Shown here: piece by piece, positions 7,155-14,243 of the stretch
Position numbering within the stretch: the first letter of the stretch is position 1
Layout of the letters: each line of letters begins with the position of its first letter
Assembly (NCBI GenBank): GCA_964503275.1
Contig: CAZCZO010000039.1
Span: 1 to 16,566, forward strand
Direction of reading: 5' to 3'
Source of the DNA: DASRAP01 sp964503275
Lineage (GTDB): Bacteria > Gemmatimonadota > Gemmatimonadetes > Gemmatimonadales > Gemmatimonadaceae
Length of the DNA stretch: 16,566 bases
Notes under the pieces: generated by a model
The model's database searches: none
What the model saw: the letters and a program-made list of their open reading frames with translations, nothing else
What the model was told of the DNA's origin: nothing
Program-made: the position numbers and the translations under genes

Positions 7155-8234
7155 ATGCCCAGGCGCATCCTACACCTCGACTCCGGGCGCGAATGGCGCG
7201 GCGGTCAGCGACAGCTCCTGCTGCTCGCCGACGGACAGCGAGCGGCCGGTCTCGAGCCGCTGGTCGTCACCCCCCCGCACACCGCGCTGCTCTCGCGCTG
7301 TCGGGACCATGGCATCGCGGTCGCCGCCGTGCGCATGCGCAGTCACCTGGACCTGCTCGCGGTGCGCCGCCTGCATCAATTGATCCGGCAGTGGCGCCCG
7401 GACCTGATCCATGCCCACGATGCCCGCTCGCTGGCGATCGCCTCGGTGGCGCGGCTGCTGCACCGCGAGATCCCGCTGATCGTGACGCGGCGTTCGACGG
7501 CCGCTCCGGGGCGGGTGCGCCAGTACGCCAAGAGCGCCACGCGGGTCATCGCCATCTCGGACGCGGTGGCGGCCGCGCTGCACGAAGCGGGCGTCCCCCC
7601 CGACCGGATCCGCCGCGTGTATCCGGGGGTGCGACCGCCCGTGGTCGCGGCGGCGCGCGACTGGCGTACGGAGACCGGCTGGGCGGCCGACGATGTGATC
7701 GCCGGGGTCATCCGGGCAGGCAGTGACATCGCACTGATCACGCTGGCCGACGCCGTCGAGCGCCTGCTCCCCGAGGACCGGTCCCGGCTGCGCCTCATCA
7801 CCTTCGGGGGAACGATGGTCGGCACCGAACGGCTCAACGACGTACCCCTGTTCCGGGTGGGTCACGTCCACGACATGCCGGCGGCGATCGCCGGTCTCGA
7901 TCTGCTGGTGCAGCCGGTCGCAGGCGATGGGCTGGGCACACCGATCGTCGAGGCACTCGCGCTGCGTGTCCCCGTCGTCGTCGGGCGGACCGGTAGCCTC
8001 GGCGAGATCGTTGACGATGGCGTGGACGGTCTCCTCGTACCGCCAGGGGATCCCGTCGCCCTCGCCCAGGCCCTGAGCCGTCTGCTTCACGACGAGGAGT
8101 TCCGCCGACGCCTGGGCAGTGCTGGACCCGCGCGCGCCGCGCAGTTCGACGTGTCGCGTTTCGTCGCGGGCGTGGAGGCCGTCTACGACGACGCGCGGCG
8201 AACCGCGCGGGCGTGGCGGGGTAGGTCTCAGTAG
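7155..8234 (+). CDS. GT4-like glycosyltransferase (GT-B fold)
   Basis: This protein has 359 residues from the ATG at 7155. The N-terminal half reads like the Glycosyltransf_4 acceptor domain: RRILHLDSGREWRGGQRQL (with the loop GGQ), DLIHAHDARS, and TRVIAISDAVAAAL followed by a VYPGV segment. The C-terminal half has the donor-domain pattern GDGLGTPIVEALALRVPVVV, then GSLGEIVDDGVDGLLVPPGD. Known GT4 enzymes transfer sugars from nucleotide donors to lipid or polysaccharide acceptors at the inner membrane face. Two features are odd. The usual acidic E-x7-E pair is D-x7-E here. The R...K donor-phosphate motif normally found at the beginning of the second domain is not visible: the segment reads GVIRAGSDIALITLADAV. 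Sugar and acceptor are unknown. It precedes a GT2 gene by 48 bases, so the two may serve one glycoconjugate. Confidence 0.86.
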   Translation: MPRRILHLDSGREWRGGQRQLLLLADGQRAAGLEPLVVTPPHTALLSRCRDHGIAVAAVRMRSHLDLLAVRRLHQLIRQWRPDLIHAHDARSLAIASVARLLHREIPLIVTRRSTAAPGRVRQYAKSATRVIAISDAVAAALHEAGVPPDRIRRVYPGVRPPVVAAARDWRTETGWAADDVIAGVIRAGSDIALITLADAVERLLPEDRSRLRLITFGGTMVGTERLNDVPLFRVGHVHDMPAAIAGLDLLVQPVAGDGLGTPIVEALALRVPVVVGRTGSLGEIVDDGVDGLLVPPGDPVALAQALSRLLHDEEFRRRLGSAGPARAAQFDVSRFVAGVEAVYDDARRTARAWRGRSQ

Positions 8235-8255
8235 CGAGCGGCCCTTGCCGTCGTC

Positions 8256-8261
8256 TAGATT
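8256..8261 (+). promoter_or_regulatory. Candidate -10 element (TAGATT) before the GT2 gene
   Basis: The 48-base gap after the GT4-like gene contains TAGATT within an unusually AT-rich patch (TCTAGATTTCGGTTTTC) for this sequence, 21 bases before the GTG at 8283. TTGCCG stands only 5 bases upstream, too close to be a standard -35 partner. The GT2 gene may therefore have its own promoter in addition to any read-through. Confidence 0.3.
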
Positions 8262-8282
8262 TCGGTTTTCCCGCGAGGTGCT

Positions 8283-9080
8283 GTGCTCTATATCGCGATC
8301 CCGGCCCGGGACGAGGCGACCACCATCGGCGTCCTGCTGTGGCGCCTGCGAACGGTCTTCCAGGACTACCCTCGGGAGTACGAGGTCCTCGTCTTCGACG
8401 ACGGCAGCACCGACGCGACGGCCGACGTCCTCGCCCCCTACACCAAGGCGCTCCCGTTGACCGTGCTGGGGGGCGCGACGCCGGTGGGCTACGCTGCGGC
8501 CGTCGACGCCCTGCTGCGCGAGGCGGCCGCGCGGACGCGCTACCCGCGCCGCGATGCGATCATCCTGTTGCAGGGCGACTTCACCGACGCGCCCGAGCAG
8601 ATCCCCGAGCTGGTACGACGCTTCGAAGGTGGTGCCGACCAGGTCATCGCCGAGCGCGAACCACACGCCGCGGCCCCGCGCGAGATCGTCCGCCTCGAGC
8701 AGCTGATCCGCTGGATCGTCCGCCCTGCGGGACTCACGCCGGGCACGCAGGATCCCTGCAGCAGCTTCCGGCTCATCCGCCTCGCGATGGTGCGCGATCT
8801 CATCAAGCGGGCGGGCGGTCAGGCGCTGACCTCGGGCCCCGTGCTCGAAGCCAATCTCCGCCTGACGCACGCGCTGGTGCCGGTGGTGCGGCGGGTCGAG
8901 ACCGTCGCGGTGCCCAGGCGCTTCGACCTGCGCCAGCGCAGCACGCGGCGCCGTCCGTGGCACGATGCGTGGCAGCTGTGGAAGGCCCGGCGCAGTCTGC
9001 GGCCGGCCGTGGCCGCGCGCCCGGAGCCCCCATCCCCCGCGGTCGCGGCGCGTGCGCCGCGCGCTGAGGCCTCCGCGTGA
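8283..9080 (+). CDS. Glycosyltransferase family 2 (DPM1/dolichol-phosphate-mannose-synthase-like, soluble)
   Basis: This protein has 265 residues from a GTG start preceded by GAGGTG at very short spacing. The GT2 (GT-A) fold is visible: MLYIAIPARDEATTIGVLL at the N-terminus, VLVFDDGSTDATADVL for nucleotide binding, and LLQGDFTDAPEQIPEL in the place of the metal-binding acidic motif. A later QDPCSSFRLIRLAMVRDLI segment resembles the DPM-type CSGFR region. No membrane helices follow the catalytic domain, unlike many bacterial DPM-like enzymes, so it should be cytoplasmic or peripheral. The last roughly 50 residues are Arg/Ala/Pro-rich and probably disordered. The stop overlaps the next start as GTGA, coupling it to the DUF3108-like gene. 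The donor sugar and acceptor (polyprenyl phosphate, or a glycolipid) are not deducible. Confidence 0.88.
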   Translation: MLYIAIPARDEATTIGVLLWRLRTVFQDYPREYEVLVFDDGSTDATADVLAPYTKALPLTVLGGATPVGYAAAVDALLREAAARTRYPRRDAIILLQGDFTDAPEQIPELVRRFEGGADQVIAEREPHAAAPREIVRLEQLIRWIVRPAGLTPGTQDPCSSFRLIRLAMVRDLIKRAGGQALTSGPVLEANLRLTHALVPVVRRVETVAVPRRFDLRQRSTRRRPWHDAWQLWKARRSLRPAVAARPEPPSPAVAARAPRAEASA

Positions 9081-9844
9081 TCCCGCTCCTCACCGATCTC
9101 GTGGCGATCGCGATGGCCCTCACACAGATCCCGGCCGGTCCGCCGGTCCCGGAGGCCGCCGCGCGCACCAGCCCGAAGAATCCCGTGCCCTTCGCCGTCG
9201 GCGAGAAGGCCGTGTACACCGTGAAGTTCGGCTTCGTGAATGCCGGGACCGGGACGATGGAGGTCAAGGGCATCGAGCGGATCCGGGGCGTGGACGCGTG
9301 GAACTTCGCCTTCCGCATCACGGGGGGCATTCCGCTGTATCGCGTGGACGATGTGCTCGAGAGCTGGGTGGATACCGCGCGCTTCGTCTCGCTGCGCTAC
9401 ATCCAGGACCAGGAGGAGGGGCGCCGCTCGCGCGAGCGGCGCTACGAGATCTTCCCCGAGCGCGCGGAGTTCCAGGAAGAGGGGAAGGCGATGGCGGCTT
9501 CGGTCACCGAGCCGCTGGACGACGCGTCATTCCTGTATTTCGTGCGCACCCTCCCGCTCGAAGTGGGCAAGGAGTACGCGTTCGATCGCTACTTCAAGCC
9601 GGGCAGCAACCCGGTGCGCATCAAGGTGCTGCGCAAGGAGCGGATCGAGGTCCCGGCCGGCAAGTTCGATGCGATCGTGATCCAACCCATCATCAAGACG
9701 CGCGGCATCTTCAGCGAGGGGGGGCGGGCCGAGGTGTGGATCGCCGACGACCCGACGCGCGCGGTGCTGCAGCTCAAGTCCAAGCTGTCGTTCGGCTCCA
9801 TCAACCTGTACCTCAAGTCCTACCAGCCCGGCACGCGCCCCTGA
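9077..9844 (+). CDS. DUF3108-like protein, probably exported
   Basis: This protein has 255 residues. The GTG start overlaps the GT2 stop by GTGA and has GAGG 7 bases ahead (9066-9069), which supports it. A modest hydrophobic N-terminus (IPLLTDLVAIAMAL) followed by a small-residue segment may be a signal peptide, though it has no positive n-region. The body is beta-rich and matches the DUF3108 pattern as I know it: PFAVGEKAVYTVKFGFVNAG, a central DVLESWVDTARFVSLRYI, YFVRTLPLEVGKEYAFDRYF, and near the end VPAGKFDAIVIQP..AEVWIADDPTRAVLQL. Proteins of this family are periplasmic or envelope-associated and of unknown function. Its coupling to two glycosyltransferases hints at a role in glycoconjugate export or assembly, which is inference. 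The gene ends in a GC-rich hairpin. Confidence 0.85.
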   Translation: MIPLLTDLVAIAMALTQIPAGPPVPEAAARTSPKNPVPFAVGEKAVYTVKFGFVNAGTGTMEVKGIERIRGVDAWNFAFRITGGIPLYRVDDVLESWVDTARFVSLRYIQDQEEGRRSRERRYEIFPERAEFQEEGKAMAASVTEPLDDASFLYFVRTLPLEVGKEYAFDRYFKPGSNPVRIKVLRKERIEVPAGKFDAIVIQPIIKTRGIFSEGGRAEVWIADDPTRAVLQLKSKLSFGSINLYLKSYQPGTRP

Positions 9845-9855
9845 CGCGGGGCGCG
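9834..9855. terminator. GC-rich stem-loop between convergent genes
   Basis: CGCGCCCC (9834-9841) pairs perfectly with GGGGCGCG (9848-9855) around a 6-base loop. It spans the stop codon of the DUF3108-like gene and the 15-base gap before the convergent membrane-protein gene ends at 9860. There is no T-run, so termination strength is uncertain, but its symmetric placement suits a bidirectional terminator. Confidence 0.5.
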
Positions 9856-9859
9856 GAGC

Positions 9860-10075
9860 TCAGCCGCCCCAGGTCGCGCGGAGCTTCGCCGCTGTGGAGG
9901 GCGACACGATCCGGATCACGAGGTACACCGCCCCGCCGATGAGCGCGATCTTGAGCGCGAGGAACAACAACCCGCCGAACAGGCTGAACGCGAAGCCGAG
10001 GACGCCGAACACCAGCTTGAGGGCGAAGAGCCCCAGCAGGGTGAAGACGCCAACGACGAAGATGGTCTTGAGCAT
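9860..10075 (-). CDS. Small integral membrane protein, 71 residues
   Basis: I do not recognise a family. The ATG at 10075 has GAGG (10085-10082) at 6-base spacing, supporting this start and reading frame over the other frames on this strand. Residues 4-57 are almost continuously hydrophobic, interrupted by Lys20 and Lys42, which suggests two or three membrane helices with short turns (Gly-Gly at 34-35 and 47-48). A short basic C-terminal tail ends in WGG. The strongly hydrophobic composition is what a real membrane gene would show and would not be expected from an antisense shadow. It is convergent with the DUF3108-like gene and divergent from the glycine-oxidase-like gene. Function is unknown. 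Confidence 0.78.
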   Translation of the reverse strand: MLKTIFVVGVFTLLGLFALKLVFGVLGFAFSLFGGLLFLALKIALIGGAVYLVIRIVSPSTAAKLRATWGG

Positions 10076-10126
10076 GGTGGGCCTCAGGGGTCGGGTACGT
10101 GTGCTCCTTACGCGGGGGCGCTGACG

Positions 10127-11215
10127 ATGGTTTCACGGGTCGGCATCGTCGGCGATGGTGTCATCGGCATGGCCATCGCGCTGGTCGCCGCGTCGCGCGG
10201 GATCGCCGTGACGCTGTTCGGCGACCACACCCCGGGCGCGGCGTCCCCGGCCTCTGCGGGTATGTTGGCCCCGTCGGTGGAACGCAGCGATGGTCCGGGC
10301 CAAGCGTTCTCGGATGCCGCCCGTGCGGCCTGGCCGCGATTGCTGGAGCTCGTGCGGGTGCAGGGCGATCCCGGCTTCCGGCTCACCCAGCAGGGGATCC
10401 TCCAAGTGGCGCTCACCGAGGCCGACGCCGACCGGTTGCAGCGCAGTCTTCGCGGGCCCGACCGTTGGCTGGGCGCCGCGGAGGCCCGCCGCGCCGAGCC
10501 GGCGCTGCAGCCGAACCTGGTCGGCGCGGCCCATTTCATGGACGACGGGCTCGCCGACGTGCCCTCGGCGCTCGCATCGCTGGAGCGGGCGACCCTTCGC
10601 CATCCATTGATCGCGCGGCACCGCACGCCGCTGCGACGGCTCGATGCCTGCGGTGCGCAGCTCACACTCACCGATGCGGCGGGCGCCGACCACGAGGTGG
10701 ACCACGGCGTCCTCGCCGCCGGCGTGTGGAGCCCGACGCTCGAGGGACTGCCACGGGCGCTCCCCGTCACCCCGCTGCGCGGGACACTCGCGGCGGTCGG
10801 CGTGCCGCTGCTCTCCGTGCCCGTGTACGGTCCCGACGGCCACTGCTATGTGCTGCCCCGCGAGGGCGGGACGGTCATCGGCGCCACCGCGGACGCGGTG
10901 GGCTTCGACGCCACGCCCGGCCCCAGCGACCTTTCCACCCTGCAGCGCACCGGGAGCTCGATCTTGCCCGCGCTGGCCGCCGCACCCATCACCCAGCACT
11001 GGACCGGCCTCCGCCCCATGACGCCGGATCGCTTGCCGATCCTCGGCCCGGACCCCGCACTGCCGGCCCTGCTCTATGCCTGCGGCCACTCGCGCAATGG
11101 GTTCCTGCAGGCGGCGCTGACGGCCGAAGTGATCGCTGACCTGCTCACCGGCACGGACCGCGCCGACATCGGGCCGTTCGCGGTGGATCGGTTCATCGAG
11201 CGCCTGAACACCTAA
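10127..11215 (+). CDS. thiO: FAD-dependent glycine oxidase / D-amino acid oxidase family protein (ThiO-like)
   Basis: This protein has 362 residues from the ATG at 10127. The N-terminus has the dinucleotide-binding motif (VGIVGDGVIGMAIA) and a flavin-contacting stretch ASPASAGMLAP typical of ThiO and related DAO enzymes. The C-terminal half has CYVLPREGGTVIGATADAVGFD and then HWTGLRPMTPDRLPILG, with the substrate-carboxylate Arg in GLRP, and a closing GHSRNGFLQAALTAEV. Known members oxidise glycine or small D-amino acids to the imino acid, making H2O2; ThiO supplies dehydroglycine for the thiazole of thiamine. No other thiamine gene is visible here, so the gene symbol is provisional and a catabolic amine oxidase is an alternative. 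The stop codon TAA lies inside the left arm of a large inverted repeat that separates it from lipA. Confidence 0.85.
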   Translation: MVSRVGIVGDGVIGMAIALVAASRGIAVTLFGDHTPGAASPASAGMLAPSVERSDGPGQAFSDAARAAWPRLLELVRVQGDPGFRLTQQGILQVALTEADADRLQRSLRGPDRWLGAAEARRAEPALQPNLVGAAHFMDDGLADVPSALASLERATLRHPLIARHRTPLRRLDACGAQLTLTDAAGADHEVDHGVLAAGVWSPTLEGLPRALPVTPLRGTLAAVGVPLLSVPVYGPDGHCYVLPREGGTVIGATADAVGFDATPGPSDLSTLQRTGSSILPALAAAPITQHWTGLRPMTPDRLPILGPDPALPALLYACGHSRNGFLQAALTAEVIADLLTGTDRADIGPFAVDRFIERLNT

Positions 11216-11243
11216 CCACCAAAAGCAGTTTTGGCGGTTAGGT
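11210..11243. repeat. Imperfect 15-bp inverted repeat (hairpin) between the oxidase gene and lipA
   Basis: ACCTAACCACCAAAA (11210-11224) and TTTTGGCGGTTAGGT (11229-11243) are inverted copies with a single A-C mismatch around a 4-base GCAG loop. It contains the TAA stop of the upstream gene and has no T-run after it. It probably acts as a terminator or attenuator, but a protein-binding palindrome is also possible. Confidence 0.8.
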
Positions 11244-11260
11244 CTCTATCGCCTACCGCC
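11233..11260 (+). promoter_or_regulatory. Second, mutually exclusive hairpin in the lipA leader region
   Basis: GGCGG-T-TAGG (11233-11242) can pair with CCTACCGCC (11252-11260): 9 pairs with one bulged T and a 9-base loop. Its left arm is most of the right arm of the larger inverted repeat, so the two structures compete. If transcription runs in from upstream, this could be an RNA switch or attenuation arrangement before lipA. No known riboswitch motif is recognised. Confidence 0.35.
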
Positions 11261-11269
11261 CGGACGCGC

Positions 11270-11275
11270 TACCTT
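11270..11275 (+). promoter_or_regulatory. Candidate -10 element (TACCTT) for lipA
   Basis: TACCTT ends 8 bases before the lipA ATG (11284). With no Shine-Dalgarno sequence in this gap, a leaderless or near-leaderless lipA transcript is plausible. If so, the transcript would begin downstream of both hairpins, which would then act only on read-through. No -35 is evident. Confidence 0.35.
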
Positions 11276-11283
11276 CCCTCAGA

Positions 11284-12207
11284 ATGACCTCCGCGCCTAT
11301 GCATCTCTACCAGATCCTCGGGCGGCACCGCCGCGAACCGCTCCCTGAGCGCAAGCCGTCCTGGCTCAAGGTCAAGGCGCCCGGCGGGCCCAACTATCTG
11401 CGCCTCAAGCAGCTCATGCGCGAGTTGGACCTGCACACGGTCTGCGAGGAAGCCCACTGCCCCAACGTCGGGGAATGCTGGGAGCACGGCACCGCCACCT
11501 TCATGATCCTCGGCGATGTCTGCACCCGCAACTGCGCCTATTGCGCCGTCGCGCACGGCCGGCCGCCCAAGTTCGACCCGGCCGAGCCCTCCCGCGTCGC
11601 CGAGGCCGCCAAGGCCATGGCGCTGCGCCACCTGGTCATCACCTCCGTGGACCGCGACGACCTGCCCGACTTCGGGGCCTGGGCCTTCGCCGAGACCATC
11701 CGTCAGGTGCACGAGGCCGTGCCCGGCTGTTCCATCGAAGTGCTGGTCCCCGACTTCCAGGGCAATGAGGACTCGATCCGCACCGTCCTCGAGGCGCGGC
11801 CGGAGATCTACAATCACAACACTGAGACCGTCCCGCGCCTCTACAAGAAGGCGCGGCCCGGCGGGCGCTACGAGCGCGTGCTCAACATCTTCCGGCTGAG
11901 CAAGCGCCTCGCCCCAGACATCCCCACCAAGACGGGCATCATCCTGGGGATGGGTGAGACCAACGAAGAGGTCCTCCAGACCATGCGCGAACTGCGCGAG
12001 GTCGATGTCGACATCCTCACCCTGGGGCAGTACCTCCGCCCCTCCGACAGTCACATCGCACTCGACCGCTACGTGACCCCCGCCGAGTTCCGGATGTTCT
12101 ATGACGCCGGCATGGCCATGGGGTTCAAGCATGTCGAGTCCGGTCCCCTCGTCCGCTCCAGCTACCACGCTTGGGAACAAGTGCAGGCAGCCGGCGCCGC
12201 GACCTGA
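11284..12207 (+). CDS. lipA: Lipoyl synthase
   Basis: This radical SAM enzyme inserts two sulfur atoms into octanoyl-lysine on carrier domains, giving lipoyl groups. The 307 residues match the family length. The auxiliary 4Fe-4S cluster cysteines that donate sulfur are in CEEAHCPNVGEC (C54, C59, C65). The radical SAM cluster is CTRNCAYC (C80, C84, C87). The C-terminal RSSYHA motif, whose Ser ligates the auxiliary cluster, is present, as are NHNTETV and GQYLRPS. An in-frame Met at residue 6 is an alternative start. It stands 20 bases before pdhA, whose complex depends on lipoate, so the operon couples cofactor maturation to its main client. The octanoyl group would come from the LipM-like enzyme at the beginning of the window or from one outside it. 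Confidence 0.97.
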   Translation: MTSAPMHLYQILGRHRREPLPERKPSWLKVKAPGGPNYLRLKQLMRELDLHTVCEEAHCPNVGECWEHGTATFMILGDVCTRNCAYCAVAHGRPPKFDPAEPSRVAEAAKAMALRHLVITSVDRDDLPDFGAWAFAETIRQVHEAVPGCSIEVLVPDFQGNEDSIRTVLEARPEIYNHNTETVPRLYKKARPGGRYERVLNIFRLSKRLAPDIPTKTGIILGMGETNEEVLQTMRELREVDVDILTLGQYLRPSDSHIALDRYVTPAEFRMFYDAGMAMGFKHVESGPLVRSSYHAWEQVQAAGAAT

Positions 12208-12227
12208 TCACCCCTACTCCCGCACAG

Positions 12228-13262
12228 ATGGCCAAAGCCGCTGCGAAGCGCGCGCCCAAGTCCACGGGCCGCGCCTCGACCTCCGCCGCCGGTGACGCCG
12301 AGACCAACCGCGCGTACCTGCACTCGATGCTCCTGCAGCGTCGATTCGAAGAGAAGTGCGCCGAGGCGTACGCCCTCGGGAAGATCGGTGGCTTCTGCCA
12401 CCTCTACATCGGGCAGGAGGCGGTCTCGACCGGCTCGCTCACGGCGCTGCGGCCCGACGACTACGTCATCACGACCTACCGCGATCACGGGCAGGCCTTG
12501 GTGCGCGGCATCAGCGCCCGGGCGGTGATGGCCGAGCTCTTCGGTCGCGTCGATGGCTGCTCGGGGGGCAAGGGCGGCTCGATGCACCTCTTCGACAAGT
12601 CCCTCGGCTTCCTCGGCGGCCACGGCATCGTCGGCGGGCATATCCCCATCGCGACCGGTGTGGCCTTCGCCATCAAGTATCGGGGCGGCGACCAGTGCAT
12701 CGTGTGCTTCATGGGCGAGGCCGCCGTCAACAACGGGGCCTTCCACGAAGCCCTGAACATGGCCGCGCTCTGGAAGCTGCCGGCCATCTTCGTCATCGAG
12801 AACAACCGCTACGGCATGGGCACGGCCGTCGAGCGGGCCTCGGCCATCAACGACATCTTTGAGCGCGGCATCGCCTACGACATGCCCCGCGCCATGGTCG
12901 ACGGCCAGGATGTGTTCGCCGTGCGGGCCGCGATGGACGAAGCCGTGCACCGGGCGCGCACCGAGTCCACCCCGACGCTGCTCGAGATCCGCACCTATCG
13001 CTTCATGGGCCATTCCATGAGCGACGCCGTCAGCGGCACCTACCGCTCCAAGGCCGAGCTCGACGAGTACCTCAAGCGCGACCCCATCTCGCTGCTGCGT
13101 GCGCACATGGAAGCGCACGGGCAGATCAGCGCCGCCGAGCTCGAGACCATGGACGCCGAGATCAAGGCGCTGTGCCAGGATGCCTGGGACTTCGCCGATG
13201 CCAGCCCCGAGCCGCCGCCTGAGGCGCTCTACACCGACGTGCTCGTGGAGTCGCACACATGA
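12228..13262 (+). CDS. pdhA: Pyruvate dehydrogenase E1 component, alpha subunit
   Basis: This is the ThDP-dependent alpha half of heterotetrameric E1, which decarboxylates pyruvate and passes the acetyl unit to the E2 lipoyl group. It has 344 residues from the ATG at 12228, with no Shine-Dalgarno sequence (the gap from lipA reads CACCCCTACTCCCGCACAG). Family landmarks are the YLHSMLLQRRFEEKCAEAY start, YIGQEAVSTG, TTYRDHG, GGKGGSMHLF and GGHGIVGGHIPIATG. The cofactor loop ends in ENNRYGMGT and the loop segment is YRFMGHSMSDAVSGTYR. The ThDP/Mg motif that normally reads GDG is GEA here (G163-E164-A165), the only notable deviation. A Lys/Ala/Ser-rich N-terminal tail of about 20 residues may be a flexible E2-contact segment. 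The stop overlaps pdhB by ATGA. Specificity for pyruvate rather than branched-chain or acetoin substrates is inferred from the operon. Confidence 0.93.
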   Translation: MAKAAAKRAPKSTGRASTSAAGDAETNRAYLHSMLLQRRFEEKCAEAYALGKIGGFCHLYIGQEAVSTGSLTALRPDDYVITTYRDHGQALVRGISARAVMAELFGRVDGCSGGKGGSMHLFDKSLGFLGGHGIVGGHIPIATGVAFAIKYRGGDQCIVCFMGEAAVNNGAFHEALNMAALWKLPAIFVIENNRYGMGTAVERASAINDIFERGIAYDMPRAMVDGQDVFAVRAAMDEAVHRARTESTPTLLEIRTYRFMGHSMSDAVSGTYRSKAELDEYLKRDPISLLRAHMEAHGQISAAELETMDAEIKALCQDAWDFADASPEPPPEALYTDVLVESHT

Positions 13263-14242
13263 CCGTGATGACCTACCGTGACGCGCTCAACGCCGCCCTC
13301 CGCGAGGAGATGCAGCGCGACGACCGCGTGTTCCTGATGGGCGAGGAAGTGGGCGTGTACCAAGGCGCCTACAAGGTGTCCAAGGGCCTGCTCCAGGAGT
13401 TCGGCGAGCAGCGCGTGGTGGACACCCCGATCACCGAGCTCGGCTTCGCCGGCGTCGGGGTCGGGGCCGCGATGGTCGGGCTCCGGCCGATCATCGAGTT
13501 CATGACCTGGAACTTCGCGCTCCTCGCGCTGGACCAAGTGGTGAACGCGGCCGCGAAGATGAACTACATGTCGGGCGGGCAGTTCCCCATGCCCATGGTC
13601 TTCCGCGGCCCCAACGGCGCGGCGCTGCAGCTCGCCGCGCAGCACTCGCAGGCCTGGGAGTCGTGGCTGGCACACATCCCCGGTCTCAAGGTCGTCACGC
13701 CCGGCACGCCGGCCGACGCCAAGGGGCTGCTCAAGGCGGCCATCCGCGATGACAATCCGGTGATCGTCCTCGAAGGCGAGATGCTCTACAACACCAAGGG
13801 CGAGGTCTCCGACGATCCGGACCTCATCGTGCCCATCGGCGTCGCCGAGCTCAAGCGCGAAGGTGAGCACTGCTCGATCATCACCAGCGGGAAGATGGTG
13901 CTGGTCGCCATGCAGGTCGCCGACACCCTGGCCAAGGACGGCATCCGCTGCGACGTCGTGGACCTGCGCACCATCCGCCCCATGGACACCGAGGCCATCT
14001 ACGCCTCCGTGCGCAAGACCAACCGCGCCGTGGTCCTCGAGGAAGGCTGGGAGATCTGCGGCATCGGGGCGCAGATCGTCGACTACATCCAGCGCGAGTG
14101 CTTCGATCACCTCGACGCCCCTGTGCTGCGCGTGCACATGGAGGACGTCCCGATGCCGTACGCCAAGACCCTCGAACGGACCGCCAAGCCCGACGCCGCG
14201 AAGACCATCGCGGCGGTGCGCAAAGTCCTCTACCTCGACTGA
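13259..14242 (+). CDS. pdhB: Pyruvate dehydrogenase E1 component, beta subunit
   Basis: This is the beta half of heterotetrameric E1, 327 residues, the usual length. The ATG overlaps the pdhA stop and has GGAG at 8-base spacing (13247-13250), so translation is coupled and 1:1 production is favoured. Characteristic segments are YRDALNAALREEMQRDDRVF, MGEEVGVYQGAYKVSKGL with the catalytic-site Glu region, DTPITELGFAGVGVGAA and FMTWNFALLALDQVVNAAAK. The C-terminal transketolase domain has VDLRTIRPMD and VVLEEGWEICGIGAQI. HSQAWESWLAHIPGLKVVTP, a classic E1-beta block, is intact. One base separates its stop from the pdhC start. Confidence 0.96.
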   Translation: MTVMTYRDALNAALREEMQRDDRVFLMGEEVGVYQGAYKVSKGLLQEFGEQRVVDTPITELGFAGVGVGAAMVGLRPIIEFMTWNFALLALDQVVNAAAKMNYMSGGQFPMPMVFRGPNGAALQLAAQHSQAWESWLAHIPGLKVVTPGTPADAKGLLKAAIRDDNPVIVLEGEMLYNTKGEVSDDPDLIVPIGVAELKREGEHCSIITSGKMVLVAMQVADTLAKDGIRCDVVDLRTIRPMDTEAIYASVRKTNRAVVLEEGWEICGIGAQIVDYIQRECFDHLDAPVLRVHMEDVPMPYAKTLERTAKPDAAKTIAAVRKVLYLD

Positions 14243-14243
14243 G

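Noticed and set aside
9813..10136. Alternative - strand frame over the small membrane protein
   Set aside because: The 71-codon frame has a well-spaced GAGG and a strongly hydrophobic product; the alternative frame is Arg/Pro/Ala-rich without a credible start signal.
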